Shown piece by piece: positions 1 to 7,649 of a DNA stretch of 64,000 nucleotides. Both the position numbers and the translations under genes were made by a program. The notes beneath the pieces were generated by a model. That model worked only from the letters and a program-made list of their open reading frames with translations. It made no database searches and had not been told where the DNA came from. Source of the DNA: Bacteroidales bacterium UBA1797. GTDB lineage: Bacteria; Bacteroidota; Bacteroidia; Bacteroidales; VadinHA17. The stretch covers positions 102,912-166,911 of the forward strand of contig DCFT01000087.1 in the NCBI GenBank assembly GCA_002319885.1, given 5' to 3'. Each line of letters opens with the position of its first letter. Within the stretch, counting starts at the first letter, position 1.

Positions 1-927
1 GATGGTGAATTCGGATATAAACAAATTGAAAATGTTGTAACTCTGCCTCAATTCAAACGGATTATTGATCTGAATGATAAGAAATTAATCTACAAAGGGA
101 AAGAAATTAAAAATATTGCATACATCTACTGCGTAGGAAGCCGCCAGATTGACGGTGATAATAAATATTGCTCCCGTTATTGCTGTACTTCAGTTATTTA
201 CGCGGCTATGCAGGCCAGGCATAAATTTAGTGATATTAATAATTACCATTTTAACCGCGGGATAAGAACTTATGGTAAACAAGAGGTATTATATGCAGAA
301 TCTTTGAAAGGAGGCGATATTTACCTTCAATCGTATGAGGATGCCCCTCCTGTCGTCGAACAAAACAATGATAAAATAACCATACGGATAAATGATATTC
401 TGACCGCCAAAAAAGAAATGTCGGTCGAAGCTGATCTTGTTGTGCTCGTTACAGGAATGGTACCCAGGGCAGATAATTCGGTAGCCTCACTATTTAAGCT
501 CCCCAAAGGACGCGATAAGTTTTTCAATGAGATCCATATGAAGTTGCGTCCGGTGGAAACGGTGATTGATGGGATAACTATCTGCGGTGCATGCCAGGGA
601 CCTAAAAATATAATGGAATCGGTTAATTCTGCTCTTTCGGCCGCAATAAAATCTTTTTCTTATGTGAGCAAGGGAGAACTTGAACTTGAACCCATCATTG
701 CAAAAATAGACAAGGATCTGTGTACCTGGTGCGGAGCTTGTGCAGAAGCCTGTCCTTTCGATGCTATAAAAATGGTGAAGGATGAGAAAAAAGATATTGC
801 AGCGATAAATAATTCAGTATGCAAGGGATGTGGCATGTGCTTACCGGTATGCCCTTCCAATGCTATAAACTTAATCGCCTATTCTGACAAAGAAATTGAA
901 AGTATGATAGATGCTTTAGCAGGTTAG
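1..927 (+). CDS. HdrA-like FAD/iron-sulfur protein, C-terminal part (5' end outside window)
   Basis: The frame is open from the first base, so the gene begins before the window; about 308 residues are visible. Near visible residues 50-62 the VGSR...YCSRYCC segment matches the HdrA-specific cysteine motif of heterodisulfide reductase A and the QmoA/QmoB proteins. Two ferredoxin motifs of the CxxCxxCxxxCP type lie near visible residues 241 and 274. The family uses FAD plus several 4Fe-4S clusters for intracellular electron transfer or bifurcation. A small winged-helix gene and a QmoC/HdrC-like membrane subunit follow, so I infer a Qmo-like module passing electrons between soluble donors and the quinone pool. 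Whether it is closer to HdrA or to QmoA/B cannot be settled without the N-terminus. Confidence 0.85.
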   Translation, partial: DGEFGYKQIENVVTLPQFKRIIDLNDKKLIYKGKEIKNIAYIYCVGSRQIDGDNKYCSRYCCTSVIYAAMQARHKFSDINNYHFNRGIRTYGKQEVLYAESLKGGDIYLQSYEDAPPVVEQNNDKITIRINDILTAKKEMSVEADLVVLVTGMVPRADNSVASLFKLPKGRDKFFNEIHMKLRPVETVIDGITICGACQGPKNIMESVNSALSAAIKSFSYVSKGELELEPIIAKIDKDLCTWCGACAEACPFDAIKMVKDEKKDIAAINNSVCKGCGMCLPVCPSNAINLIAYSDKEIESMIDALAG

Positions 928-936
928 TATTTACAA

Positions 937-1070
937 AATCCTTTGTAGCCCTTAGTGAAAACCTTAGTGTTCCTTTGTGGTAAAAAAAATAAATCCTTTA
1001 ACCACAAAGGGTCACAAAGTAAAACCTGCCTGTCAGCAGGCAGGCACAAAGTAACACAAAGGGAAAAACA
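937..1070. repeat. Interspersed dyad repeat with CACAAAG/CTTTGTG words
   Basis: The gap between the HdrA-like gene and the next gene is packed with CTTTGTG, CTTAGTG and CACAAAG words. CCTTTGTGGT at 972-981 pairs with ACCACAAAGG at 1001-1010. A second hairpin, CCTGCCTG (1025-1032) TCAG CAGGCAGG (1037-1044), is nested in it. A diverged relative lies near 46919-47015, and CCTGCC/GGCAGG words recur at 31878-31938. The stretch is open in the frame of the downstream gene but reads as low-complexity repeat, so I treat it as a mobile or structural intergenic repeat and not as coding. Confidence 0.6.
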
Positions 1071-1074
1071 GCTA

Positions 1075-1374
1075 ATGAATTTAAACAAAAACATCATGGA
1101 AATCGAAAAAGGCAAAACATATAAATATCTGAGAGAAAAAAGGGAAGTATCTCAGGCAGCTAAGGATAATCTGAAACAATTCATAAAGATTAAAAAATTA
1201 ATTCTTGATGCACTTCAGGAAAGCGATTTAACTATTGAACAATTAACACAAAAGCTTAATATGCCTTCAAATGAGATAGTTTATTATCTGATGTCACTTG
1301 TAAAATATGGCTTCGTTCAAATCGGAGCAGTTGATGATATGGATGCATATTTTTCTTACAAACTAAAAAAATAA
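1075..1374 (+). CDS. Small winged-helix (HTH) protein between HdrA-like and HdrC-like genes
   Basis: This 99-residue protein has a basic N-terminus and then a winged-helix-like fold: KKLILDALQESDLTIEQL, a turn, and LNMPSNEIVYYLMSLVKYG, resembling the recognition part of ArsR/MarR-type domains. I chose the ATG at 1075 because the longer open frame from 955 runs through an intergenic dyad repeat; 1096 is also possible. The stop overlaps the next start by one base (TAATG), so translation is coupled to the membrane iron-sulfur subunit. It has no cysteines, so it is unlikely to carry a cluster. It could regulate the operon or act as a small accessory of the complex; which is unknown. Confidence 0.6.
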   Translation: MNLNKNIMEIEKGKTYKYLREKREVSQAAKDNLKQFIKIKKLILDALQESDLTIEQLTQKLNMPSNEIVYYLMSLVKYGFVQIGAVDDMDAYFSYKLKK

Positions 1375-2420
1375 TGGCCGCGATTAATACTGAATTCGGA
1401 AAAGAATTAAAAAAATATGGGGCATTCGATTTTAACGCATGCTATAACTGCGGAAACTGTACTGCCGTTTGCTCTTTATCAACAGAAGAAGATTCCTTCC
1501 CCAGGGAAATGGTACGGTTTAGTGTGTTAGGGCTGGAAGATGATATCAGGTCTTCACTCAAGCCCTGGTTATGCTATTATTGCGGTGAATGCAGTACGCA
1601 TTGCCCTCAGGAAGCAAATCCCGGCGAATTAATGATGTCGCTGAGGAGATGGCTGACAACGGAATATGACTGGACCAAACTATCTGGTTTGCTATACAGA
1701 TCGCTTCCTCTGACCATAATAGGTTTTATTATTGCAACTTTAGGCGTCTTAGTTTTCAGTGTCCTGGAAAATTTCAACCTCCAGTCTATCATGCATATAG
1801 GTCATTTATTTGAAATAATAGCCATTGCTGCTGTTTTTGGTTTTATCCTGTTGCCAAATATTATAAGGATGTGGTGGATGATCATCCTTAAACCTAAAAT
1901 TAAAGTCCCGCTCATCAATTATTTTACAAGCTTCGGAGAGTTAATTATTCACATGTTTACCCAAAAAAGATCTTTAGGATGTGATGATAATCAGTTAAGA
2001 TGGTTTGAACACTTTATAATCGTTATAGGATATCTTGGACTTTTATTTACCACTGTTTTTCTTGACTGGTTTTCAAATGACAGCCTGTTCGTTATAGTGC
2101 TCGGATATGTAATGAGCATAATAATATTTATTGTTACTATTGATTTCATGTCGGACCGCATAAAAAAGCAAAAAGAGATGAGCAAATATTCACAGCCTTC
2201 CGACTGGATGTTCGTTGTCTGGCTGTTTTTAATGGGACTGACTGCTTTTGTTGTTCGTCTTTTTATCGACACCGGTCTGATCGAAAAAAATATATGGTTG
2301 TACCTCTTCCATCTGACAATACTTGTTCAATGGGCCTTAATAATAGTCCCTTTTGGAAAGTGGACTCACTTTTTGTATCGTTCATTTGCCATGTATTTTG
2401 CAAAAATAAAAGCCGTTTAA
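1374..2420 (+). CDS. QmoC/HdrC-like membrane-bound iron-sulfur subunit
   Basis: The 348-residue protein starts with two four-cysteine motifs, C23-C26-C29-C33 and C67-C70-C73-C77, the arrangement of HdrC that binds two 4Fe-4S clusters. From about residue 105 on there are five to six hydrophobic segments, as in the cytochrome b-like half of QmoC. The family docks soluble Hdr/Qmo subunits to the membrane and exchanges electrons with quinone. The one-base overlap with the winged-helix gene and its position after the HdrA-like gene support a single operon. No dissimilatory sulfite or APS reductase genes are in view, so the electron partner is open. It could also be named HdrE/C-like. Confidence 0.85.
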   Translation: MAAINTEFGKELKKYGAFDFNACYNCGNCTAVCSLSTEEDSFPREMVRFSVLGLEDDIRSSLKPWLCYYCGECSTHCPQEANPGELMMSLRRWLTTEYDWTKLSGLLYRSLPLTIIGFIIATLGVLVFSVLENFNLQSIMHIGHLFEIIAIAAVFGFILLPNIIRMWWMIILKPKIKVPLINYFTSFGELIIHMFTQKRSLGCDDNQLRWFEHFIIVIGYLGLLFTTVFLDWFSNDSLFVIVLGYVMSIIIFIVTIDFMSDRIKKQKEMSKYSQPSDWMFVVWLFLMGLTAFVVRLFIDTGLIEKNIWLYLFHLTILVQWALIIVPFGKWTHFLYRSFAMYFAKIKAV

Positions 2421-2468
2421 TCCAAGGATCGGGACAGTATTAAGAAAAACTTCAAAAATATTAGGATT

Positions 2469-2510
2469 ATGAGCATATGTTCACTATATTTGTATTGAAC
2501 ATATGCTCAT
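2469..2510. promoter_or_regulatory. Predicted DUF134 operator overlapping a -7 promoter box
   Basis: Two near-palindromic 14-mers, TGAGCATATGTTCA (2470-2483) and TGAACATATGCTCA (2496-2509), are exact reverse complements of one another and sit 26 bp apart. With flanking bases the inverted repeat is 15 bp per arm, perfect. A Bacteroidota-type -7 box, TATATTTG, lies at 2485-2492 between the arms. The DUF134 gene starts at 2516. A related site with the same offset to its -7 box precedes the second DUF134 operon at 21445. I infer autoregulation by DUF134 proteins. Confidence 0.7.
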
Positions 2511-2515
2511 TATTT

Positions 2516-2977
2516 ATGTCACCACGCCCTTCACGTTTAAGAAAAATCAGCAACCCTCCTGTCATTTCCGGCTTTAGGCCTTATGGGAATAAGAATATTA
2601 AAGGGAAGGTTGAAGCCGTGTTTCTTCATTTTGAAGAATATGAAGCATTACGCCTTTGCGATTACGAAATGTTAAATCATCATCAGGCTTCTGTTTTAAT
2701 GAATGTTTCAAGACCTACACTCACAAGAATTTATGCAAGGGCGAGGCAAAAAATTGCTGAAGCACTGGTAAAAGGAAGTCAGATAAGCATTGAAGGTGGG
2801 AAAATATATTTTGACAGTGAATGGTTCTTATGCTCATCATGTGGTTGTTATTTTAATAATCCTGAAAAACAGGTTGAAATAAAAGAGTGCCCGCTTTGTA
2901 AAAGCACCAGCTTCTCAGTTTATGCGGAGAATAATAATAATGAAGAAGAAGAAGAAGAAGAAGAAGAAGAAGAATGA
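2516..2977 (+). CDS. DUF134 (UPF0251) DNA-binding protein with polyglutamate tail
   Basis: The 153-residue protein opens with SPRPSRLRKISNPPVISGF, the typical DUF134 N-terminus. It carries a helix-turn-helix around residues 60-85 (ASVLMNVSRPTLTRIYARA) and a C-terminal zinc-ribbon-like set of cysteines (CSSCGC ... CPLC). The start at 2516 is preferred over 2477 because 2477 lies inside the operator and upstream of the likely transcript start. DUF134 genes commonly sit beside NifX/NifB-type genes, as here, and I infer a transcription regulator of the cluster. The end is odd: NNNN is followed by eleven glutamates, encoded by a pure (GAA)11 tract at 2942-2974. Confidence 0.85.
   Translation: MSPRPSRLRKISNPPVISGFRPYGNKNIKGKVEAVFLHFEEYEALRLCDYEMLNHHQASVLMNVSRPTLTRIYARARQKIAEALVKGSQISIEGGKIYFDSEWFLCSSCGCYFNNPEKQVEIKECPLCKSTSFSVYAENNNNEEEEEEEEEEE
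2942..2974 (+). repeat. (GAA)11 microsatellite encoding a polyglutamate tail
   Basis: Eleven uninterrupted GAA units precede the TGA stop of the DUF134 gene and follow an AAT run. Slippage in steps of three would change tail length without changing frame. Confidence 0.9.
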
Positions 2978-3028
2978 GATAACAGCTTCAATGATAAACC
3001 CTAAAACAGAAATCTATAAAATAATAAT

Positions 3029-3358
3029 ATGAAAGTAGCGATCACAAGTACCGGAAACAATCTGGAAAGCAAATTAGACCTGCGCTTTGGGCGTTGTGGA
3101 TATTTTATTATTTACGATACTGAAACAAAAGGGATGGAATTCATTCCAAACCCAAATAAAGACGCGACTGAAGGCGCTGGTCCTGCATCGGTTCAATTAG
3201 TTGCATCAAAAGGTGCAAAAAAAGTCGTGTCCGGCGAGTTTGGATTTAAGGTAAAATCAATATTTGACAGTTTGCAAATTCAGCTAATTGTATTAAAAGA
3301 CAATGAAAAAAAGATTAGTGACATTATTGAATTGTTAAACCACGAAAATTTAAACTAA
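3029..3358 (+). CDS. NifX/NifB-type dinitrogenase cofactor-binding domain protein
   Basis: This 109-residue protein is a single domain of the dinitrogenase iron-molybdenum cofactor family (NifX, NifY, NifB C-terminus). It has the MKVAI opening, a DLRFGRCGYFIIYD strand-turn and the middle GPASVQLVASKGAKKVVSGEFG segment. Family members bind and carry iron-sulfur or molybdenum-iron cofactors. It follows the DUF134 gene by about 50 bases and another NifX-type gene lies 600 bases on. No nitrogenase subunits are visible, so the cargo is more likely another metal cluster; that is inference. The glutamate in VSGEFG replaces a glycine of many relatives. Confidence 0.85.
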   Translation: MKVAITSTGNNLESKLDLRFGRCGYFIIYDTETKGMEFIPNPNKDATEGAGPASVQLVASKGAKKVVSGEFGFKVKSIFDSLQIQLIVLKDNEKKISDIIELLNHENLN

Positions 3359-3364
3359 ATAATT

Positions 3365-3742
3365 GTGAAAAAACTGCCGGAAAAAGTAAGCAAAGCATGG
3401 GATGCCAGAAAAGATGCTGTTGTTTTCTCAACAGTCGATGTTAAAGGAATGCCCAATTCAGTATATGTCACCTGTGTTTCGAAATATAATGAATCTGTAA
3501 TTGTAATTGCCGACAATTATTTTAGTAAAACACGTAAAAACATCCTTGCTGGAAGCAAGGCAAGTATTCTCTTTATTACCAACGAAGGGACTTCTTTTCA
3601 ATTGAAAGGTACTATAAAATACCATAAAAGTGGTGAAATATTTGATGATATGAAAAAATGGAACCCTTCTAAGCATCCTGGAAATGCAGCAACTGCACTT
3701 GAGATTGAAGAAGTTTATTCGGGTTCTGAAAAATTATTATGA
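3365..3742 (+). CDS. Pyridoxamine 5'-phosphate oxidase-like FMN-binding protein
   Basis: The 125-residue protein fits the small split-barrel flavin family: KAWDARKDAVVFSTVDVKGMPNSVYV at the start, then SVIVIADNYFSKTRKNIL and ASILFITNEG. These proteins usually bind FMN or a related cofactor as dimers in the cytoplasm. The start is a GTG at 3365, six bases after the stop of the NifX-type gene, with no better ATG upstream. Its place inside the cofactor cluster suggests a reductase role, but no substrate can be given. Confidence 0.8.
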   Translation: MKKLPEKVSKAWDARKDAVVFSTVDVKGMPNSVYVTCVSKYNESVIVIADNYFSKTRKNILAGSKASILFITNEGTSFQLKGTIKYHKSGEIFDDMKKWNPSKHPGNAATALEIEEVYSGSEKLL

Positions 3743-3764
3743 AATGAATTAAAAATCAGAAATT

Positions 3765-3947
3765 ATGCCACAAATTAATGGAACAGGTCCAGAAGGTAAG
3801 GGCCCGAAAACGGGTCGGGGACTAGGAAAATGTAAAAAAAACACTACAGGTGAACTGATTTCCAAACTTGGAACAGGACAAGGGAAACGGCGTAAAGCCG
3901 ATGGAGGAACTGGAAAAGGGAAACGATTAAAAAGTAGTAGAGTTTAA
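3765..3947 (+). CDS. DUF5320-like small glycine-rich basic protein
   Basis: The 60-residue protein begins MPQINGTGPEGKGPKTGRG, matching the DUF5320 hallmark GTGPxGxGPxTGRGxGxC. One cysteine follows (GKCKK), and the tail is rich in Gly, Lys and Arg. DUF5320 proteins are regularly found beside NifX-type and DUF134 genes; their function is unknown. Here the gene lies 22 bases before a second NifX-type gene, so an accessory role in carrying or shielding the same cofactor is a reasonable guess. Confidence 0.8.
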   Translation: MPQINGTGPEGKGPKTGRGLGKCKKNTTGELISKLGTGQGKRRKADGGTGKGKRLKSSRV

Positions 3948-3968
3948 TTTAATTAATTTATAAATATC

Positions 3969-4307
3969 ATGAAAAAACGTATTGCCATCCCGTTGGAAAA
4001 TGGGATATTATGTTCGCATTTTGGTCATTGTCAACAATTTGCAATTATAAATACTGAAAACAAATCAATTTCAGATGAAAAATTGATAACACCTCCGGCA
4101 CATGAACCAGGGTTATATCCTGCCTGGCTGGCAGAAAATGGAGTTACTGATGTTATTGCCGGAGGAATGGGGCAGAGCGCTATAACACTTTTTAATCAGA
4201 AAAACATCAATGTTTTTGTAGGTGCTCCTTTTAAGAACCAGCTTGAGCTGGTAGATGATTTTTTAAATGAGTCTCTGGTTGCCGGTGCAAATTATTGCAA
4301 TCATTAA
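3969..4307 (+). CDS. NifX/NifB-type cofactor-binding protein, second copy
   Basis: This 112-residue single-domain protein opens with MKKRIAIPLENGILCSHFGHCQQF, the clearer form of the family motif with the HFGHC metal-ligand-like segment. VIAGGMGQSAITLF follows in the middle. The first copy at 3029 lacks the histidines of this motif (it has RFGRC), so the two may differ in metal binding. The gene is between the DUF5320 gene and the DUF89 gene, with gaps of 12-22 bases, which points to one transcript. Confidence 0.88.
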   Translation: MKKRIAIPLENGILCSHFGHCQQFAIINTENKSISDEKLITPPAHEPGLYPAWLAENGVTDVIAGGMGQSAITLFNQKNINVFVGAPFKNQLELVDDFLNESLVAGANYCNH

Positions 4308-4319
4308 TATTTATTGGAA

Positions 4320-5171
4320 ATGGGTTCAGACTACCGTTGCTTTTTTTGCTTCACCAGGGCATTTGAAAGGTTGATTGAAAAAGCAAATATATCAGGTGAA
4401 GCAAAAAATTCTTTCACCTTTGAGATGATCAACCTCTATCGTAATAAATGGGATGAGCTCTTGTCACCCGAATTTTCCCGTGAACTTCACTCAATTCTAA
4501 GAAACTATACTCATAATCCCGATCCATACAGTCAGGAAAAAAAAGAAAATAATGATCAGGCTCTGGGTATGTTTCCCGATTTGAAGAAAATGGTACAACG
4601 ATCGACTGATCCTTTTAATACTGCATTACGGCTTGCGATTGCCGGAAACATTATTGATTTCGCAGCCAATGACAATTTTAATTTACAGGCAACAATAGAT
4701 AAAGCTCTTACAGCTGAATTTGCCATTGATCATTCAAAACAGCTGGAGCAAAAATTAAAGAATGCCAAACTTGTATTATACCTGGGAGATAATGCCGGAG
4801 AAATTGTCTTTGACAAATTATTTATTGAAACAATTAAGCATCATGATCTTACTTTTGTTGTCAGGGGAGGTCCGGTTATAAACGATGCCACTATGGAAGA
4901 TGCTGAATTCATTGGAATGAGCAGTGCAGCCAGTGTAATCTCTAATGAATATGATGCTCCCTCGACAATTGTTCATAAGTCGGGAAAAGTATTTCAGCAG
5001 TATTTTGAAAAAGCCGACCTTATCATTTCAAAGGGACAGGGTAATCTTGAGGGCTTACTCCCATTGAACGATAACAGGATTTTTTTCCTTCTAATGGTAA
5101 AATGCAATGTTATGGCAGAATTACTTAATGCAGAAAAAGATAGTCTGGTTGTTTACAATCCTTCCTGTTAA
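4320..5171 (+). CDS. DUF89/ARMT1-like damage-control phosphatase family protein
   Basis: The 283-residue protein has the DUF89 fold signals: an N-terminal RCFFCFTRAFERL segment with two cysteines, LVLYLGDNAGEIVFDKLFIE around residue 155 with the metal-binding DNAGE, FVVRGGPVINDATMEDA, and DLIISKGQGNLEGL near the end. Known members are metal-dependent (Co/Mn/Ni) phosphatases acting on damaged phosphometabolites. I start at ATG 4320, since the slightly longer reading begins with TTG 4314. In archaeal and bacterial cofactor clusters DUF89 proteins often accompany NifX, DUF5320 and MinD-type genes, as here. The substrate is unknown. Confidence 0.85.
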   Translation: MGSDYRCFFCFTRAFERLIEKANISGEAKNSFTFEMINLYRNKWDELLSPEFSRELHSILRNYTHNPDPYSQEKKENNDQALGMFPDLKKMVQRSTDPFNTALRLAIAGNIIDFAANDNFNLQATIDKALTAEFAIDHSKQLEQKLKNAKLVLYLGDNAGEIVFDKLFIETIKHHDLTFVVRGGPVINDATMEDAEFIGMSSAASVISNEYDAPSTIVHKSGKVFQQYFEKADLIISKGQGNLEGLLPLNDNRIFFLLMVKCNVMAELLNAEKDSLVVYNPSC

Positions 5172-5201
5172 TAACCTGCTAAAGAATCAAACGCAAATTA
5201 T

Positions 5202-6146
5202 ATGATAAGTTTTGGTCCTGTACCATCAAGAAGACTGGGTAAAAGCCTTGGAATAAATAATATTATTTCTCCTAAAACCTGTACGTATGACTGTGTTTAC
5301 TGCCAGGTCGGAAAAACGTTGAAAAAAGGTATTAAGAGAGAAGCGTATTTTAAACCTGAAGTAATTTTTGAAAAGGTAAGACAACATCTTGGACGACTAA
5401 ATAAAGAAAGCCAGCCCGACTATCTCACATTCGTATCTAACGGAGAACCTACACTTGATATAAATCTGGGTAAGTCAATTTTATTGCTTAAGAAACTCGG
5501 TTTCCCTGTTGCAGTTATAACCAATGCTTCATTATTATTTGACGAGTCAGTGAGAGAAGATCTTTTTAAAGCCGACTGGGTATCTCTTAAAATGGATGCT
5601 GCCGATAATGATACTTGGCAAAAAGTCAACCAGCCTGATCCAGGACTCGATTTTAAAAAGCATCTCGAAAATGTAAGCCATTTCATTTCCATCTATAAAG
5701 GCATGTTAGGCACTGAAACTATGATCATTAAAGGATTAAATGACTCCGCTGAAATTTTTTCAAACCTGGCAGAATTAATAAAAACCGTTAATCCTTACAT
5801 AGCCTACCTGGCAATACCAATAAGACCACCGTCTGTAAAAACGGCAATACCACCCGATACAGAAATGATGAATATGGCATGGCAGATTTTCAATAAAAGT
5901 GGTATAAAAACAGAATTTCTCACGGGGTTTGAAGGTATTGAGACAGGCTTTACAGGCAATATTTATGAAGATATACTTAACACAACAGCAGTGCATCCAT
6001 TAAGGGAAGATTCATTGATTAATCTATTAAAGCACGACAATGCAGATTATGAAGTAGTTAAATCACTTATAAAACAAAGACTGATACAAATCACGGTATA
6101 TAATGGGAAGAAATTTTACCTGCGTGAATATCATACTCAATTTTGA
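5202..6146 (+). CDS. Radical SAM protein (COG0731-like)
   Basis: This 314-residue protein has the opening FGPVPSRRLGKSLGIN and the cluster motif CTYDCVYC (CxxxCxxC) near residue 27. It also has the GEPT motif (SNGEPTLD) and VITNASLL, all classical for radical SAM barrels. The family resembles COG0731 Fe-S oxidoreductases. The last 60 residues look like a winged-helix appendage (LINLLKHDNADYEVVKSLI). Its place in the cofactor cluster suggests a part in cluster or cofactor synthesis, in the spirit of NifB, but it lacks a NifX domain. The reaction is not identifiable. Confidence 0.85.
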   Translation: MISFGPVPSRRLGKSLGINNIISPKTCTYDCVYCQVGKTLKKGIKREAYFKPEVIFEKVRQHLGRLNKESQPDYLTFVSNGEPTLDINLGKSILLLKKLGFPVAVITNASLLFDESVREDLFKADWVSLKMDAADNDTWQKVNQPDPGLDFKKHLENVSHFISIYKGMLGTETMIIKGLNDSAEIFSNLAELIKTVNPYIAYLAIPIRPPSVKTAIPPDTEMMNMAWQIFNKSGIKTEFLTGFEGIETGFTGNIYEDILNTTAVHPLREDSLINLLKHDNADYEVVKSLIKQRLIQITVYNGKKFYLREYHTQF

Positions 6147-6340
6147 TTAATTGATTATCTGACTATTAATAATAATAAATGCATAACTTAATTTATTACA
6201 CACCCTAAATTGACGTTCATATTTCAGGATGAAATTGATCACCCCACTGGCATATTATTCATTGATATAATAAGCTTGTCAAAGAGAAAATTATTAACGG
6301 TAGATTTAAATAAAATTAAAAGGTTAAGCTGATTCAAAGA

Positions 6341-6784
6341 ATGAAAAAAATTAAAGTAGGAATAATCATTTGCGACCGGTATAAAACCTGCGCCGGAGGA
6401 AAATGCTTCAGAGCAGCTGCTAATCGTGAAGGGGCATTTTCAATTTATAAAGATATGGAACTCGAAATTGCTGCATTTACAACCTGTGGTGGTTGTCCCG
6501 GCGGAAATATCGAATACGCTCCCGAAGAAATGAAAAAGAACGGAGTAACACATGTACATTTTGCAACAGGATTCATAGTTGGTTATCCTCCCTGCCCATA
6601 CATGGAGCAGTTCAAAAAGTTCATTCCTGAAAAATATGGAATGGAGGTAATCATTGGAACGCACCCAATACCTCAGAAATATTATGTCACTCATGCCAGG
6701 CTCAATTCCTGGAATAATGAATTTCTCAGTGAGTCTGTAAAGCCCACACTTGCAGATGAATCAACCCGTCTCAGATATGATTAA
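6341..6784 (+). CDS. CGGC domain-containing protein
   Basis: The 147-residue protein carries several conserved cysteines: CDRYKTCAGGKC near the start, TTCGGCPGG at about residues 47-56 (the CGGC hallmark) and YPPCPYM. CGGC proteins are presumed metal- or cluster-binding, with function unknown. Its 3' end overlaps the next gene's start by 8 bases, so it is translationally coupled to the MinD-type ATPase. An intergenic stretch of about 190 bases precedes it, so a new promoter may lie there. Confidence 0.82.
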   Translation: MKKIKVGIIICDRYKTCAGGKCFRAAANREGAFSIYKDMELEIAAFTTCGGCPGGNIEYAPEEMKKNGVTHVHFATGFIVGYPPCPYMEQFKKFIPEKYGMEVIIGTHPIPQKYYVTHARLNSWNNEFLSESVKPTLADESTRLRYD

Positions 6785-7649
6785 GATTGCAGTTGCCAGT
6801 GGGAAAGGGGGAACCGGCAAAACTTATATTTCAACAAATCTTTTCTATAGCCTGTCAAAAAAGAATTACAGGGTAGCAATGGTCGATTGCGATGCTGAGG
6901 CTCCAAACGCTGTTGCATTCTTTGAATCTGAAATAGTTGGAAAAACTGAAGTTACCCAAAAGGTACCAGTTATCAATTCTGATATCTGTACTTTCTGCGG
7001 CAAATGTCATGAGTACTGTAACTACAACGCCATATTCATTCTGCCACCAATGAAGATTGTTAAGGTGATAGAAGATCTGTGCCATGACTGTGGTGCATGC
7101 AGTGTGGCATGCAAATCCGGAGCGATTTCGGAAAAGCCTGTTTCACTTGGACAGGTTACAACATTCTCAGTTAAAGGGAAGCCTTCTCTCCTTGAAGCCA
7201 GGATTAACATTGGAGTAATGTCGCCTGTTACGGTAATAAAGGCTGCAATAAAACAGATTGATAATCAATCAGATATTGCGATTCTGGATTCGCCACCCGG
7301 GACTTCATGCCCATTCGTGCAAACTGCTGCTTCTGCCGATTATGTAATACTAGTCACAGAACCTACTCCTTTTGGACTCAGCGATCTGAAACAGAGTGTT
7401 GAAACACTTAAGACGATAAATAAACCTTTCGGCGTAATCATAAATAGGGCAGGTTTGGGAAATAATAGTGTCATGGAATATCTGACCCACGAAAATATCC
7501 AGTTGTTACTTGAAATACCTTTTAACAAAGAGATTGCTGTACTCTATTCTAATGGCAGGTTGGTATCTGAAACCAATGAAATATTTTCAGAGCAGCTTCT
7601 TTCAGTTTTTGAAAACATTATTGAGAATCATGGAAATAGCAGTAATTAG
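6777..7649 (+). CDS. MinD-superfamily ATPase with inserted ferredoxin domain (first copy)
   Basis: The protein starts MIKIAVASGKGGTGKTY, the deviant Walker A of MinD/ParA ATPases. I use ATG 6777 because the longer frame from 6750 adds only nine unconserved residues. Two ferredoxin motifs, CTFCGKCHEYCNYNAI and CHDCGACSVACKSGAI, lie near residues 71-120. LDSPPGTSCPF and LVTEPTPFGLSDL complete the P-loop fold. The family (COG1149) is thought to couple ATP use to delivery or redox handling of iron-sulfur clusters. The next gene is a paralogue and overlaps it by 20 bases; such tandem pairs suggest a heterodimer. Confidence 0.9.
   Translation: MIKIAVASGKGGTGKTYISTNLFYSLSKKNYRVAMVDCDAEAPNAVAFFESEIVGKTEVTQKVPVINSDICTFCGKCHEYCNYNAIFILPPMKIVKVIEDLCHDCGACSVACKSGAISEKPVSLGQVTTFSVKGKPSLLEARINIGVMSPVTVIKAAIKQIDNQSDIAILDSPPGTSCPFVQTAASADYVILVTEPTPFGLSDLKQSVETLKTINKPFGVIINRAGLGNNSVMEYLTHENIQLLLEIPFNKEIAVLYSNGRLVSETNEIFSEQLLSVFENIIENHGNSSN

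Noticed and set aside
955..1074. N-terminal extension of the winged-helix gene
   Set aside because: The codons lie in a CACAAAG/CTTTGTG dyad repeat that reads as non-coding; a better start is at 1075.
6210..6235. Third DUF134 operator before the CGGC gene
   Set aside because: GACGTTCATATTTCA shares only the GTTCA half; the left half TGARC and the spacing are missing.
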